Below are positions 37,291-48,569 of a DNA stretch of 64,000 nt, piece after piece (positions within the stretch are counted from its first letter, which is position 1; each line of letters opens with the position of its first letter). Under the pieces are notes generated by a model. That model ran no database searches and was not told the origin of the DNA. It worked only from the letters and a program-made list of their open reading frames with translations. The stretch is from Canna indica (taxonomy: Eukaryota; Streptophyta; Magnoliopsida; Zingiberales; Cannaceae): the NCBI GenBank assembly GCA_034359265.1, contig CP136890.1, positions 94,947,501 through 95,011,500 on the forward strand, in the 5' to 3' direction. Both the position numbers and the translations under genes were made by a program.

Positions 37291-40006
37291 ATGAGGATGG
37301 TGTCGAAGAAGGCGACGACGACGGAGGTCGACGAGCAGAAGAAGACGCCGCGGGAGTTGGACTTGAGCGGGATGTCGTTGGACTCGCTGCCGAATCCCTC
37401 CATCAACCTCGGCGTCATCACCAAGCTCGATCTTTCGAACAATGATCTTGAGGTCAGTTGATCGAATCTGCCGCCCAGATTGTATGAGAACGGTTTCGTC
37501 TCTCGTTGATTCATTCTTTGGTGCCGATTTTAGCTGTGGGGTGTGATCGAAATTATTGTCGCAGATCATTCCGGAGTCGCTGACGGCGCGGCTGCTGAAC
37601 TTGGTGGTGCTGGATTTGCACTCGAACCAGCTAAGGACGCTCCCCAACTCTATTGGCTGCCTCTCCAAGCTCAAGGCATTGAACGTCTCCGGCAACCTCA
37701 TTGAGTCCTTCCCCAAAACCATCGAAGACTGCCGGTTATTATTCTTACCTCCCTCTCTCTCTCATTATCATTTAATGCTAGTTTTTGTGAGCTTCAATTG
37801 CCGAAATTAATTTTGAGGGTTTGACTAGTACTTGATCTGCTACTCTCATATATTTAATTAGGGTTTATTCTATGCCACCCCAGATATAGTTTTGACTTGG
37901 GGAGGTTTAGATTTATTCTGAATTCAGTGAAGAACTCGTCAAGTGAATTAAATTTTTTTCATAGATATATTTAAAGCCGTGCATTTGATATAAAAAATAT
38001 ATATATTCAAGAGTCAGCAATTTTGGCTGGCTGATGAGATTCAGCAAATGTGAACTCAGCAAATATATATGCTGGTAAATATTACGCCAGGCACTGATCG
38101 AGCTGTAAGTAGGGATGCTTATGAAATGTTCTTTCTGACCTAGCGAGCTAGTTATATAAGTTGCATGTTGCTTGAAGCAAACTTTATCAAGATAATTAAA
38201 TCATATAATTTATTGGGCACCTAAAGTTTCAGATATTTGTTTGACAGCTTAACAATGCGCTTGGCATCTAAAGGGAGAAGATCAAAAGGTAAAAATATAT
38301 ATACATCAATAACTAGGTGCTAAGGTTGTCTATCCAGATCCGGGAAAATTAATCATGCATGGAATTTGGAACGCCAGAATTGTTCTTAATTCCTTGGATG
38401 AATCATCTTTAATGATTTACAAACAAAAATAATCAATTTTAGTATGAAGTTAATTTTGAGAAAATTGAATATTATGATGCTATCACACTGATATATTAGT
38501 TAAATAACTAATTACAGTAATATTAGATGATATAATTAATATTTATAGTTATATTATAATATATTATATTGTTTTTATAACATATACTTTATTAATTATT
38601 TTTTAAAAGACAATTACTTCTGATGGCATATTTCTATATAATTTATTACTATACTTTACGGGTTGATCCATACTAAAATTATTGTTTTAGTTTTATAATT
38701 ATAAACTGATTAAATAATATTTACATTTATCTAAACATTAATTATAAGTTTAATCTACTTGAACTTATATATTATTCATTATAATTAATTCTATCCCACT
38801 ATCACTATTTTGTTTGTTTGCTTATTTGTTAGACTCTCGTGATCATCATAATATTTGAACAATAATATAAAATTATTTTATGATGTGTCAGAAGTTGTAG
38901 GAGATGAGTTAATTATAATTGAACTTAATCTTATTAAAATTGAACCTCTATTGCAAAAGAGTGAAAATTATTCTTTCGCTTTAGGTTCAATTTTAATTTT
39001 GATGATGATGGTTTACTCTTAAAAATTATAGATTCATTCATACTTGGGGCTTCACAGTAATTTTTTCTATGAGTTAGGGGTAGAATAATTAAGCTATTGC
39101 ATCATATATAAGCCCTTCACTTAATTGATATCTATGTACAAAATAGTCAAAATAGCCGTGAAATGATATCATTTCCCTGCATCTCTTTTAATTTGGATTA
39201 AAACTATTTCCAAATTCTCCTTTTTTAATCAAAATTAAGGTTATTAATAAACTCTCATTTAATTATTTTCCAGTTTCTAAGTCGTCGTCTTCCTCACTCT
39301 GCAATGCAGGGCACTGCAGGAGCTGATAGCCAACTTCAACAAGCTCACCGCGCTCCCCGACACGTTGGGCTTCGAGCTCACCAACCTGCAGAAGCTCGCC
39401 GTCAACTCCAACAAGCTCGCATTCCTCCCTTCCTCGACCTCCCACATGACCTCCCTCCGCGTGCTCGACGCGCGCCTCAACTGCCTCCGCTCCCTCCCCG
39501 ACGGCCTCGAGAACCTTATCCGCCTCCAGGTCCTCAGCGTCGGCCAGAACTTCCAGTACCTCCGCTCCCTCCCCTACGCCATCGGCCTCCTCATCTCCCT
39601 CGCCGACCTCGACATCAGCTACAACTCCATCACCGAGCTCCCCAGCTCCATGGGCTGCCTCACCAAGCTCCGCAAGCTCCAGGCGGAGGGAAACCCGCTC
39701 GCGAGCCCGCCGCCGGCCGTGCTCGAGCGCGGCCTCGACGCCGTGCGCGAGTACCTCAGCGCGCGGATGAACGAGAGCGAGCCGGCGGCGAAGAAGGGTT
39801 TCTGGATCAAGAAGCTGGTGAAGTGCGCTACCTTCAGCGGCGGCATGGGCGCGATCTCGAGCGGCATCGGCGTCGGGGACGACAAGGACGGGTTCCTGCT
39901 GTCGGACTACCGTACGATCGACGGCCTCGCGTCGCCGAGGCACCTCGGGTTCTTCTCGCCTCGGCGTCTGTTCTCCTCGCCGCGGAGGGCGTCGCCGCGG
40001 AAGTAG
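37291..40006 (+). CDS. PIRL8-like: Plant intracellular Ras-group-related LRR protein (PIRL6/8-like)
   Basis: Three exons, 37291-37452, 37565-37734 and 39310-40006, join to 342 residues with GT-AG introns. From about residue 20 to 240 there are roughly nine 23-residue leucine-rich repeats of the Ras-group type (LxxLPxxIGxLxxLxxLxVSxNxL). Examples are [20 protein letters not shown] and [20 protein letters not shown]. No signal peptide, membrane segment or kinase is present, so the protein should be cytosolic. The basic, Ser/Pro-rich tail ([11 protein letters not shown]) resembles Arabidopsis PIRL6 and PIRL8. PIRLs are thought to be scaffolds; some are needed in gametophyte development. The ATG at 37291 is followed by [15 protein letters not shown]3 could also serve. 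Exon 3 is extremely GC-rich at third positions, producing long antisense frames that are artefacts. Intron 2 is 1.6 kb and AT-rich. Confidence 0.93.
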
Positions 40007-40173
40007 CGAGCGAGCGAGCGAGCGTACGTTATCGGCGTTAGTTGAGTTGGTGACTGCAATTACTAGCTAATTTAATCAGGCAGAAAAGTTTCTGCCTGTG
40101 TTAATTAAAATTGGAGGACTTTGTTGTAGCTTGATATGTCTGTTTTGTGTAAAGAGTGGTGTAATTAACACTT

Positions 40174-40179
40174 AATAAA
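40174..40179 (+). terminator. Likely polyadenylation signal of PIRL gene
   Basis: AATAAA, 168 bp after the stop codon, in a T-rich context. Confidence 0.4.
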
Positions 40180-40639
40180 TGTGTTTTTTTTAATGTGTTA
40201 AAGGTGATTTTTATCTGGAACTATTAAAAATGCTGCAAAAATACTCTTAAATTCTTCTTGATTGATTTTTATCGAAAATAATTTTTCTCCCGTTTTCAAT
40301 AGCGTAGAATTTAAATGCAGGGATGCGTCATTCTGTACTCTTCTTGAATTGTTGCTAATGAACGGGATGATGCTCTCTGATGCATTCGGTCGAACAGATG
40401 TTTTAGCCCATAAAATTAGCCCAAGTACATTAAATGTCAATAACCCATCCACTCTTTGAAACAAGGCGTGCTTCTGGTTCTTCACGTGATTCAAACAATT
40501 TTTGTCTTCTTCTTTTCATTACTTATTGAGTTATAGTCTAATCTTTTCGATTTCATTTGATTTGATTTAGAAGACAATATGCCTCCATTTTCATTTCGAA
40601 ATGTTTTAAATAAATATTTGTCATCCAAAGGTCTAGAGT

Positions 40640-41350
40640 CATTTTAGCATGTGTTTGTAAATAAGTCAAGTAATTGATCGAGCAACTAGAGCATGACTCG
40701 AATTAGGCTCTATTTGGCTCGAATTTATTTAATAAATAAGTCAAGCTTGACTCTTTTAGATAATTGATTTCAAACTCAAACATTCAAGGAATTTGACACG
40801 TAAATTTGCGAACTCGACTTATGTTCTTGCATGTAGTTGGGGCGATATAGTTTGGCGCATCTCCAGAATGAATTTCATGTGAATGTAATAAAAATCGAAA
40901 TACATGGTATCTAAGGAACGTTGTGTCTGTATATAGAGCAATATGAGGGGGAGTTTGACGATGATGCTGCACGATAATCTCGTAGATATGTTGCTCAAAT
41001 GGATCGAGTTTGATCTCGAATATATCGGCTTGTAATTAAAGAGAACACAAGTATTCTTGTGAGGCCGGGTGGAGCACCCGGGCTAAGTCATCTCGCTTGA
41101 CTTGAGTCAAGTTCATGAGTGTGAGCGCTTCTAAACTTGATTCGCCCAGAACCAAATGTGCTAATCCAGTCTAACTTAATTACAAACCTATATAATATAT
41201 ACATATAATTATCATATTTATACTCATAAATCCATATTATTAGCTCATAAACCAACCTTGAGCTCAAGCTCATGTTTGCTTGATTGTAAATCAAGTTTAA
41301 TCAAATGCAAAACTCAATCTTGGAAAATTTGAACGTGCTATAGCTCAAGT
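40640..41350. repeat. MITE-like repeat interrupted by repeat copy B
   Basis: Both flanks of the 40815-41125 repeat contain inverted motifs of the type TTGAGCTCAAGC/GACTTGAGTCAAG (TCAAGCTTGACTC near 40742; GAGCTCAAGCTC near 41260). This suggests a palindromic element split by a later insertion. Bounds are approximate. Confidence 0.35.
40815..41125 (+). repeat. Interspersed repeat, copy B, right of PIRL gene
   Basis: Diverged copy of 35740-36100: CGTTGTGTCTGTATATAGAG, AAGTATTCTTGTGAGGCCGG and GAGTCAAGTTCATGAGT match in order and orientation. The family was not identified. Confidence 0.5.
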
Positions 41351-41534
41351 TTGATATTTTTGGACTTGCTCAAAACTAGACTCAAACATGAAATTTTTCT
41401 CGAAAATTATGATGACTCGAAATGCTGGAGATGGTCTAGCGACGGCTCTTTAATTCTCTACTATGGCATTGTACAAGATGTTGAAAGACATCAGTGTCAG
41501 AAACTTGAATACAACTATAATTTAGGAAACAAAA

Positions 41535-42101
41535 TGCCCGCTAAAAATGAGAGTGCACATGCGGATCCCGGTGAAAGGACGGCTGCGCACCAAGGATGTT
41601 CTAGCAAAAATCAGAATCATTGTTGACGATCCAAATTGTAGGTTCTGCAACGCGGCCACTGAATCTTCCGACCATATATTCGAGGAATGCAGAGTGACGA
41701 CTAGTGGTTGGAAGTCATTCTTATTGAGCTACGGTTCCATTTTGATGGACTCTCCGCCATGTTCGGATCGTTCCATTTTAATGGTTGCAAAGCAAACCCA
41801 ACTATCGGACATGCTTTGTTGTTGGGTTCTTTAACAAGCAAGGAACGATTTTATCTTCAATTCCAAGCAACTGTCAATGAACAAGATTATCGTGGCTTCG
41901 AATAGTTGGCAGCTGGGTTTGAATCCGCGTATCTTTGTATTTGGTTTAATGTCTCTATCCTTTTCCTTCCTTGCTACTTTTGGGCTCTCCTTTGGTTTCA
42001 CCTGGAAACCTAACGAAGCTCCTAGTTACTGTATTGTCATTTCTCCCTTATGCAATGAATAAGTGTGGCTTCGCCTCACTTTTTTTTGAAAAAAAAAAAC
42101 T
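41535..42101 (+). pseudogene. 3' end of a 5'-truncated LINE (zf-RVT domain)
   Basis: The frame at 41547-41834 reads KGRLRTKDVLAKIRI, then CRFCNAATESSDHIFEEC, a zinc-binding RT-associated (zf-RVT) domain of plant LINE ORF2. A second frame continues with ARNDFIF-like sequence near 41840. The element closes with GTGTGGCTTCGCCTCACTTTTTTTT and an A-run at 42090-42100. The left edge was not fixed. A frame change and missing RT make it a dead fragment. Confidence 0.75.
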
Positions 42102-42168
42102 CTTGAACTTTTTCAACCTTATTCTCAAAACACATTAGGGCTCAACTCTATTCATACCATATTTTTTT

Positions 42169-42199
<31 letters not shown>

Positions 42200-42426
42200 A
42201 GTGAAATTACACTAATCTTTCTTATATTTGTAATTTTATCTTATAACTCCCCTGGGTTTTGTAAAAGATTACACAAATCTCCCCTATTACGAAATAAGAT
42301 TACACAAACCTCCCCTAAAAAAAATTACTCAAAGATTATTCAGGGGAGATGATTGTAACCTGGACAAATAGAGGAGATGTCAATATAATATCACTAAACC
42401 TCGGGGGAGGTCAGTGTAATTTATCC
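42169..42426. mobile_element. MITE with 9-bp duplication (Mutator-like)
   Basis: Ends GGGTAAATTACACTGACCTC and (complement) GGATAAATTACACTGACCTC agree over about 35 bp. The flanks TATTTTTTT (42160-42168) and TATTTGTTT (42427-42435) match at 8 of 9 positions. Mutator elements make 9-bp duplications, though a T-rich site weakens this argument. Confidence 0.7.
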
Positions 42427-43476
42427 TATTTGTTTTTAAATTATAGGTTACATATTTTCATCTACAATTATAGGTTCAATTGATTCGAATAATATGCATG
42501 TCAACTGCGTGTAGCATAATTGGTGACAACTTCTTCTTTTTTTGATGTTTCTTAGATATTTAGTTTCAAACCCTAATATACATTATCTTTTTTTTTAACA
42601 AAGATAGAAAATCACAATCATATTAAGATTCAAATCCTAATTTTTTAGGCAACGTTTAACACGTTGCCACCAACTGTGTTGGCTACCCACAGTTGGCAAT
42701 ATACACTATCTTTGTTATTAAAAAAATATATTCTAATAAAATTGTGAATCCTACTTGTGTTGCAGAAGATTAAACCAACGAATAGGGATTCGGAGGTAAT
42801 TTTACTTCTTATCTTCATTGTCTTCGTAAGCATTCCCTACCACCTTCTTCCCATCATAATGTCAAAACGATGAGTTCAAAGAAAATGACACGATCCTTCT
42901 TTCTATTGCTTGGTATTCAAGTGAAATTTCCAGAGAGAGCAAGAAACCAAATCTTCTCCAGATTTGATGCCAAGTCGTTGCAATAAAATAATGGGTAAAT
43001 AAGACGACGAGTCCCAAATTGCAAAATGCAAAGTCTTCACCCAACCTTCCACGTTTATTATTAGCCCAGTACAATTATTAATTTCACTCTTTGACCATTC
43101 ACCCTTTCTTATACATACGCACCGTTGAACTACCCACATCTCCAACCCCGAGTCGACGAAGTCAACATAGACAAAAAAGCCGTCGCCACAACTGGACCCC
43201 ACCGGATAAGAAATAGCCACCCAAAACCATTGACCGGAAAAAAGCCGATGGAGACGTCTCAACCCACCCACCCACGTACCCACCACGTGAATAGTGAGTA
43301 CAGCCGGCGTAATCGGAGCATAAAATAAAATTAATCCAACTCAACCATAAACGCAGAATTAATTTGTAAGAATTAAACCCAATTCGCCGAACAAGCTTGC
43401 TATTCCGATCGTCATTTTTTTACAGAGAGCTATCACAAAGTCTAAAAGGAACAATACACTTTAAGATTCACGCCCG
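42427..43476. other. Intergenic and WRKY 3' flank
   Basis: A tRNA-like pair TAGCATAATTGGTGA (about 42511) and TAGTTTCAAACCC (about 42560) suggests a SINE remnant. A 127-codon minus-strand frame at 42903-43286 has no recognisable domain. Confidence 0.4.
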
Positions 43477-44655
43477 TCAAAAGGTGCCTCCGCCCGGTCG
43501 CTGGTCCACCGCCATGTCGGTGGCGGAGATGGCGCCGGCGCTGGGGGTGTGCCGATGCTCCCCCTCGTACGTCACGATGAGCATCCTAGGGTCGTCGGGC
43601 GCCCGCTCTACGTGCTTCCTTGCCGGGCAGCCTCGGACGCTGCTGCACTTGTAGTAACCCCTGCAGCCAGAAAGCGGGAAAGGATCAGGCCACCACTCCT
43701 CGGAGGGAGATCGGGTTATTGTCAGCAGGGGCCGGAGTATAATTACCTCGGGTAAGGTGAGCCCTTGATCGGCTTCTGCCCGTATTTGCGCCACGAGTGC
43801 TCGTCGGCGGGTATGTCGGCGTTCCTCGAGCTTATAGCCGGCACGCGAACTACTCTCTTCATCCGAGACTTCCTGTGGATATAACGGGGAGCGCAGGTTA
43901 GATAACCCTCGAGTGGACGAATAGGATGCGCTGAACAGGGAGGGGGCTTACTTTTTCTTGGAGCAGTGGCAGCTGCTGCCGGCGTGCTTCCCCTCGGCGA
44001 CCTCGGTGCGGACGTTGGCAGGACCGTGGCCGCGAGCGTCCCCGAGGCATCTCTTCTTGTGAGAGGACGCGAGAGGCGGCCGCCCAGAGGAAGGGGCGGT
44101 AGCGAGGGGAGCCGCCGCGAGGATCGCCGGCCCCAGCTTGCCGTTCGTGACGCTGCCCTCGCCGGTGAGAGTGGACAGGAACGAGGAGTTGGCAGAGGAA
44201 GACGTGGTCGAGGTGCTGAAGCTGAGAGTTAGGGCCACGGAGGCGGGGTCGGCCTTCGGCTGGGCGAAGTCCAGGGTTAGACTCTTGGGCGCCATCAGCG
44301 GACGCGGCTGGAACGGCAGCGGGAGCGGCTGAGCCTGCTGCAGCTGCGGCGGCAGCTTCGGCGGTTCAGGGAGTCGGCTGAGGCTCTCCGGCGCGGGAAC
44401 GCTTTCAGACGGCGGAGACGCGGCGGCGACGGGACCGCGGCGGAAGCGGGCGTGGCCGGTGCGGTTGAGGACGGACATCACCTTCTTGAGCTTGGAGACA
44501 GTGTGATCGGTGATCTCACGGCAATCGGGAGCAGATCGCTGGTGGGAGAGCTGGAAGGAGAGATGCTCCAAGCTGCGGACCCCGGCGGCTGCCGCCTCCT
44601 GGACCGCCATCAGGTCGTCCACCTCCCGGCGGCCCATCCTACCGACGGCCATCAT
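43477..44655 (-). CDS. WRKY IId: WRKY transcription factor, group IId
   Basis: Three exons, 43952-44655, 43747-43872 and 43477-43660 (minus strand, GT-AG), join to 337 residues. In order: an N-terminal helix [24 protein letters not shown]; the C-motif [21 protein letters not shown] with the HARF calmodulin-binding block (about residues 60-85); a Pro/Ser-rich middle; a basic plant zinc-cluster ending HCSKKKKSRMKR (about 230-241); and one WRKY domain with WRKYGQK at 262-268 and a C-X5-C...H-X-H finger. These place it with Arabidopsis WRKY7/11/15/17/21/39/74, nuclear W-box binders, several of which repress basal defence and bind calmodulin. The last intron falls at PYPR/GYYK, the usual WRKY position. 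Two adjacent ATGs (44655, 44652) begin MMAVGRM; a start at 44718 is possible but unconserved. Confidence 0.95.
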
Positions 44656-44770
44656 CGTTGGAGGGGGGTCACAGTTCACGGTCAGGATCAAATCCAATCT
44701 ATCATCCACCAATCCCACACAAGCGAGGAGAGTAGACCAAGTAAACTTGGAGATGGGAGAGGCGTAGTGT

Positions 44771-44778
44771 GGTTTATA
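44771..44778 (-). promoter_or_regulatory. TATA box of WRKY gene
   Basis: Minus strand TATAAACC, 116-123 bp before the ATG at 44655. Confidence 0.5.
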
Positions 44779-44853
44779 TGGTGAGAAATTAAGACCCGGA
44801 CACTGGCTTCAAAAAATAAATAAATCAATTAATTAATTGACAAAACAAGTCTA

Positions 44854-45753
44854 AGTCAACATCAATCTTTAGATCGGACGGCCGAGATTGCATGGAATTC
44901 GGTACACATTGGAAAAAGGAATCAAACAACGTGCGTTGGCTTTCCAAGTCAACTGTAGAAAAGCAATTTTCTAACATGAATTAATTGCGTTGTCTTCTCA
45001 CGAAACCCAGCCTACACTCTTTGTTGGACCGAATCCGAAGGGTTGGGAAACGATCCTCTCCACGAGGTCATCTCCATCGTTCGATCTACCGTCGCACGAA
45101 AAATTAAAGCACGTGAACCCATCCGGTGTATCGATCGATCTACATAACGCTGAAGTGAACCAATAGGCCTTCGAAACGTCATCAAAATATTTGGCGATTA
45201 AAGAAGGACATACAAGAGGGCGCAGATCCATGGATCGGATTCGATTCGATCTTTTTTTAAAAAAGATTTAAGTAAAGAAAAAGATAAAAACTAAAGGTCA
45301 ACGAGGAAATAGTGGAGCATCGCGTGTTGATGCGGGAAAGCAAGTCGTCGCCTCGCGTCGAAGGCAAAGGAGGTCGCAGGAATTCGTGCAGGCGCTGGTG
45401 GCCGTCCGATCGTGGCGTCCTTCCTTGATGCTTCGTCGTAACGCGAGAGTTGACCGACACAAAGACCTGAAGCGTGGCTGAGACGCAAACTCCTTTTTCT
45501 TTTTCATTTTTTACTTAATAATTAGGTTTGACAAAAGCTGTCTTTGAAGCGAGGTGAGCAGCTTCAACTTGGTCATCTCTTTTGACTTTTGCTCCCCAGT
45601 AGTTGATATCTTAGTCAATCCCCCAACACAAGTTAGTGGAGAACCAATTCATCCATTTTTGTGGTCCACGGAGATGACTTAAGGACCACATTTTTAATTT
45701 TCCCCTTACTTATCTGTTGAGAAGTCAACATTATTCTAGAGAGTAAGTTGACT
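44854..45753. promoter_or_regulatory. W-box cluster upstream of WRKY gene
   Basis: Eight TTGAC(C/T) sites in 900 bp: on the minus strand at 44854-44859, 44947-44952, 45296-45301, 45613-45618 and 45723-45728; on the plus strand at 45450-45455, 45582-45587 and 45748-45753. WRKY genes are commonly controlled by WRKY factors through such sites. The GC-richer stretch at 45.0-45.5 kb has short frames without recognisable domains. Confidence 0.6.
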
Positions 45754-45879
45754 TGAACAGTAGAGTTAAAATGATATCCACAATCTGATCAAATTCAGTC
45801 TATAAAATTAATTAAACTTACTATAAAACGTTGACTATTTTTTTTATTTCAATCCGGATTAATTGCAAAACTATAAAAG

Positions 45880-45960
45880 CCCGTATGGTGGAGTATAGAG
45901 TGGTTCATGATTCATTAGTTTCAGTAATTGAGGGTAAGTGGTTCGACCTTAATTTTAATT
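45880..45960 (+). repeat. tRNA-like module
   Basis: TATGGTGGAGTATAGAGTGG and, about 50 bp on, AAGTGGTTCGACC resemble Pol III A and B boxes. Likely a SINE remnant; no cloverleaf closes. Confidence 0.25.
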
Positions 45961-46013
45961 CGGCCGGGTTGACTTCAAACTTATTATTATTAATACTAAT
46001 ATAATTATTATTT

Positions 46014-46245
46014 GTGATCTTCTTTTTTCTAATATATATGAAATTAATTGTTTTATGCTATACAAAAATATTAACTCAGTCTACTATTCACATATACATT
46101 GACGGGGAGCGATGATCGCACACCAGTTGGTGATCTTCCTTTTTCTAATATATATGAAATTAATTGTTTCATGCTATACAAAAATATTGACTTAGTCTAC
46201 TCTTCACATATACATTGACGGGGAGCGATGATCGTGCGCCGATTG
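46014..46245 (+). repeat. Two tandem 116-bp units
   Basis: Units 46014-46129 and 46130-46245 both start GTGATCTTC and contain ATTGACGGGGAGCGATGATCG, with few differences. The second runs into the LINE fragment, so the duplication includes LINE or target sequence. Confidence 0.85.
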
Positions 46246-46730
46246 GTCGTTGTCTTATTGGATGGGACTATATTACTTGCAAAGTTAAGGAGGGTGGTCT
46301 TGGGGTCCTTGATCTGCATGCCCACAGCCGCGCGCGACTTGCCAGATGGCTATGAAAGGTTATCCAAGTGGTGGACCTGCCTTAGGCGAATATTTTAAAG
46401 AGCTTATGTGATTATTATCAACGATGGAACCGCTCAGCTTTCATTTGGATTGCATCCCCGATTTGGTGTGACATTATTCCATTGGTGGATCTAATTCTCC
46501 CGAGTATTAAGTTCGAGGTTGGCGATGGAAGAAGTACCAAATTATGGACGGATCGATGGCTAAATGGTTCATGCTTGGCAGTAAAATATCTTGTCATGTT
46601 CTCCCTATCCTTGTGTCAAGATAGTTTTATTACAAATGCTCGCGATATCGATGAGGATGGGAGCACTAGAGGATGGGATATATCCTTCTCATCGCTGGTA
46701 GACGCAGAGATGCTGTCATCAATAGTAACA
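46246..46730 (+). pseudogene. LINE ORF2 fragment
   Basis: The conceptual translation gives KEGGLGVLDLHAHSRARLAR, then FEVGDGRSTKLWTDRWLNGS, the conserved block after the RT domain of plant LINEs. It has at least two in-frame stops. It is cut on the right by the element that begins near 46732. No poly-A end was found. Confidence 0.75.
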
Positions 46731-47484
46731 GCAGTACAATATTTTTGACCTATGAAAACGGTCGAAAAGCGTTCCCAAAACATACAAAACTGAGGTCATA
46801 GACCTATAAGAATGATTTCCCTATGTGTATTAAAATCTGTCGTTCCGCTAGGCTATAGGAACGATTTTCCTACCTTTGGTCACGCTGCCAAAAAAATCGT
46901 TCCTATAGGCCGAGCTTATAGGAACGGTTCCAAAAAGTGTTCCTGTAGCCAAATTTATAGGAACGATTTTCAAACTGTTCTTATAACACTACTAGAAAAA
47001 TGGGCATCAGCAACGGTCGCGCCGTTGCAATAGAGCCGTGACAGAAAGTCGCGTTGCTGATAACTTAGCAACGGATCGGCAACGGCCACTCGGGCCGTCG
47101 CTCAAAACATTATCAGCAACGGCCGCTCGGGCCGTCGCTAAAAATATTATCAGCAACGGTTTTGCCACAGACTCGGCGCCGTTGCTGATAACATTAATAG
47201 CAACGGTCGCTGAGTCCGTAGCAACGCCGTTAGTAAAAGCCCGTCGCTAAGCCGTTGCTGTAGGTCATCAGCAACGGCTTTCGATACACTTTTAGCAACG
47301 GCTTTCCCACGGACGGCCGTGGGAAAGCCGTTGCTGATGATGTGTACCGGGAAACAGAAAATTTGAAAATTGAAAATTTCCATTGATACATTGATACATT
47401 ATCTGATACATAACTCACACACTCATACCCTCATACACACATCCATTCACACATCACAAACACACCAAGATATACATCAAAACA

Positions 47485-47648
47485 ACGGGCGGCCGTTGCT
47501 GATAACGGCCGTTGCTGATCCGTTGCTAAGTTATCAGCAACGCGACTTTCTGTCACGGCTCTTTTGCAACGGCTCGGCCGTTGCTGATTCTCTTCAGCAA
47601 CGGTTCAGCATTTTTCTAGTAGTGCTGATGCCCATTTTTCTAGTAGTG
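47485..47648. repeat. Inverted internal copy of the CACTA terminus
   Basis: The CAGCAACGGC-rich array runs inverted relative to 46987-47300 and ends in two successive tips reading TTTTTCTAGTAGTG (tips at 47624 and 47648). The second tip, GATGCCCATTTTTCTAGTAGTG in part, is the exact complement of the element's own left end. At 47649 the sequence rejoins CGACACCGTCGTCTAC, which in copy 2 is at 61698 within ordinary element sequence. Copy 2 has no such inversion. Confidence 0.85.
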
Positions 47649-47689
47649 CGACACCGTCGTCTACATTTACAAAACAAATACATTAATTA

Positions 47690-48543
47690 GTACACATAGT
47701 AACAAATAAAATATATAATTAAAAGATATACTTACCATACGGTTCGCGTGCACTGCAAATGCAACAGAGCCGCTGGTGTAACGCGCTGCTCCCCCCGACA
47801 TGCGATTTCTAGCCGCATTCCGAGAAACCTCCTGCCATCGATCTTTCGACCATATTCCCACGAGCTGGTCCCATATATCCGGAGTAATCCAACCGGGGCC
47901 GTATCCCCGAGTCTCCGCGATGTTAGTGGTCCCAGCTCGGGCCATCGCCTGGGACCGAGCCTGCCCCAGCTGCCCGTTGTACCTTGCCCGGGAAATAGCC
48001 TCCTAGGCAGCGTAAATGAAGGGCCTCTGGTCCTCGGCCCATGTATAGCGAGCATGCAAAATAATAATATCAGTACCAATATTAATATATCATCATGTAT
48101 GTAAAAAACATAATAATACGTGCCTCAAACTCGCGCCATAACATGTCGACGTGCTCGCTAGGCACGTGAGACCACGTAGGCCATGCCCCGTGCATGTATC
48201 GTCGAATAGTAGAAGAAATGCTCCTCGGCACTTCTTCTTGCTCGAACCTGCACAACAAAAATAAAATTTAATATTATATTATGATATAATGAATTTGTAA
48301 TGATTCATAATTCATGATATATTACCGCTCCCCAATTACGCTAATCAATCTACATGACTCTGTGGCTGGTGGAGGCTGCCACCTGTTCGGCCCGCGTGGC
48401 CGCCTGCGTCTGGATGTACTAGCCTCGGCAGTATCATCCTCATGAGGATCAGCAACAGGAGGATCAGCAGCATGAGTAAGTGCTGGAGTCTCACCGATCG
48501 GAGACTCCGAAGCTCTCCTGCGTCGATAACCACGACCAGACAT
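47690..48543 (-). pseudogene. Transposase_24-family CACTA ORF, copy 1, degenerate
   Basis: The first exon starts at the ATG at 48543 (MSGRGYRRRRASESPIGETP). Middle exon: WPTWSHVPSEHVDMLWREFE (about 48120-48250). The main exon (48079-47730) has WITPDIWDQLVGIWSKDRW and RNAARNRMSGGAARYTSGSV, the Transposase_24 signature of plant En/Spm elements. A stop codon (minus TAG at 48003-48005, where copy 2 has Trp) interrupts it. The C-terminal exon present in copy 2 is missing, replaced by the inverted terminus. The frame of the retained signature is otherwise open. Confidence 0.8.
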
Positions 48544-48569
48544 ATCTGTCGAACAAACATATAATCAAA

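Noticed and set aside
39263..40041. 226-codon minus and 245-codon plus frames across PIRL exon 3
   Set aside because: They overlap a well-supported LRR exon in other frames. The long frames result from GC-rich third positions.
42903..43286. 127-codon minus-strand frame
   Set aside because: No recognisable domain and no splice partner; it lies in the 3' flank of the WRKY gene.
45257..45507. Overlapping short minus-strand frames upstream of WRKY
   Set aside because: Three overlapping frames are open together, which indicates composition rather than coding. The stretch contains W-boxes.
47150..47383. Minus-strand frames over the CAGCAACGGC arrays
   Set aside because: These are reading frames through CACTA subterminal repeats, not genes.
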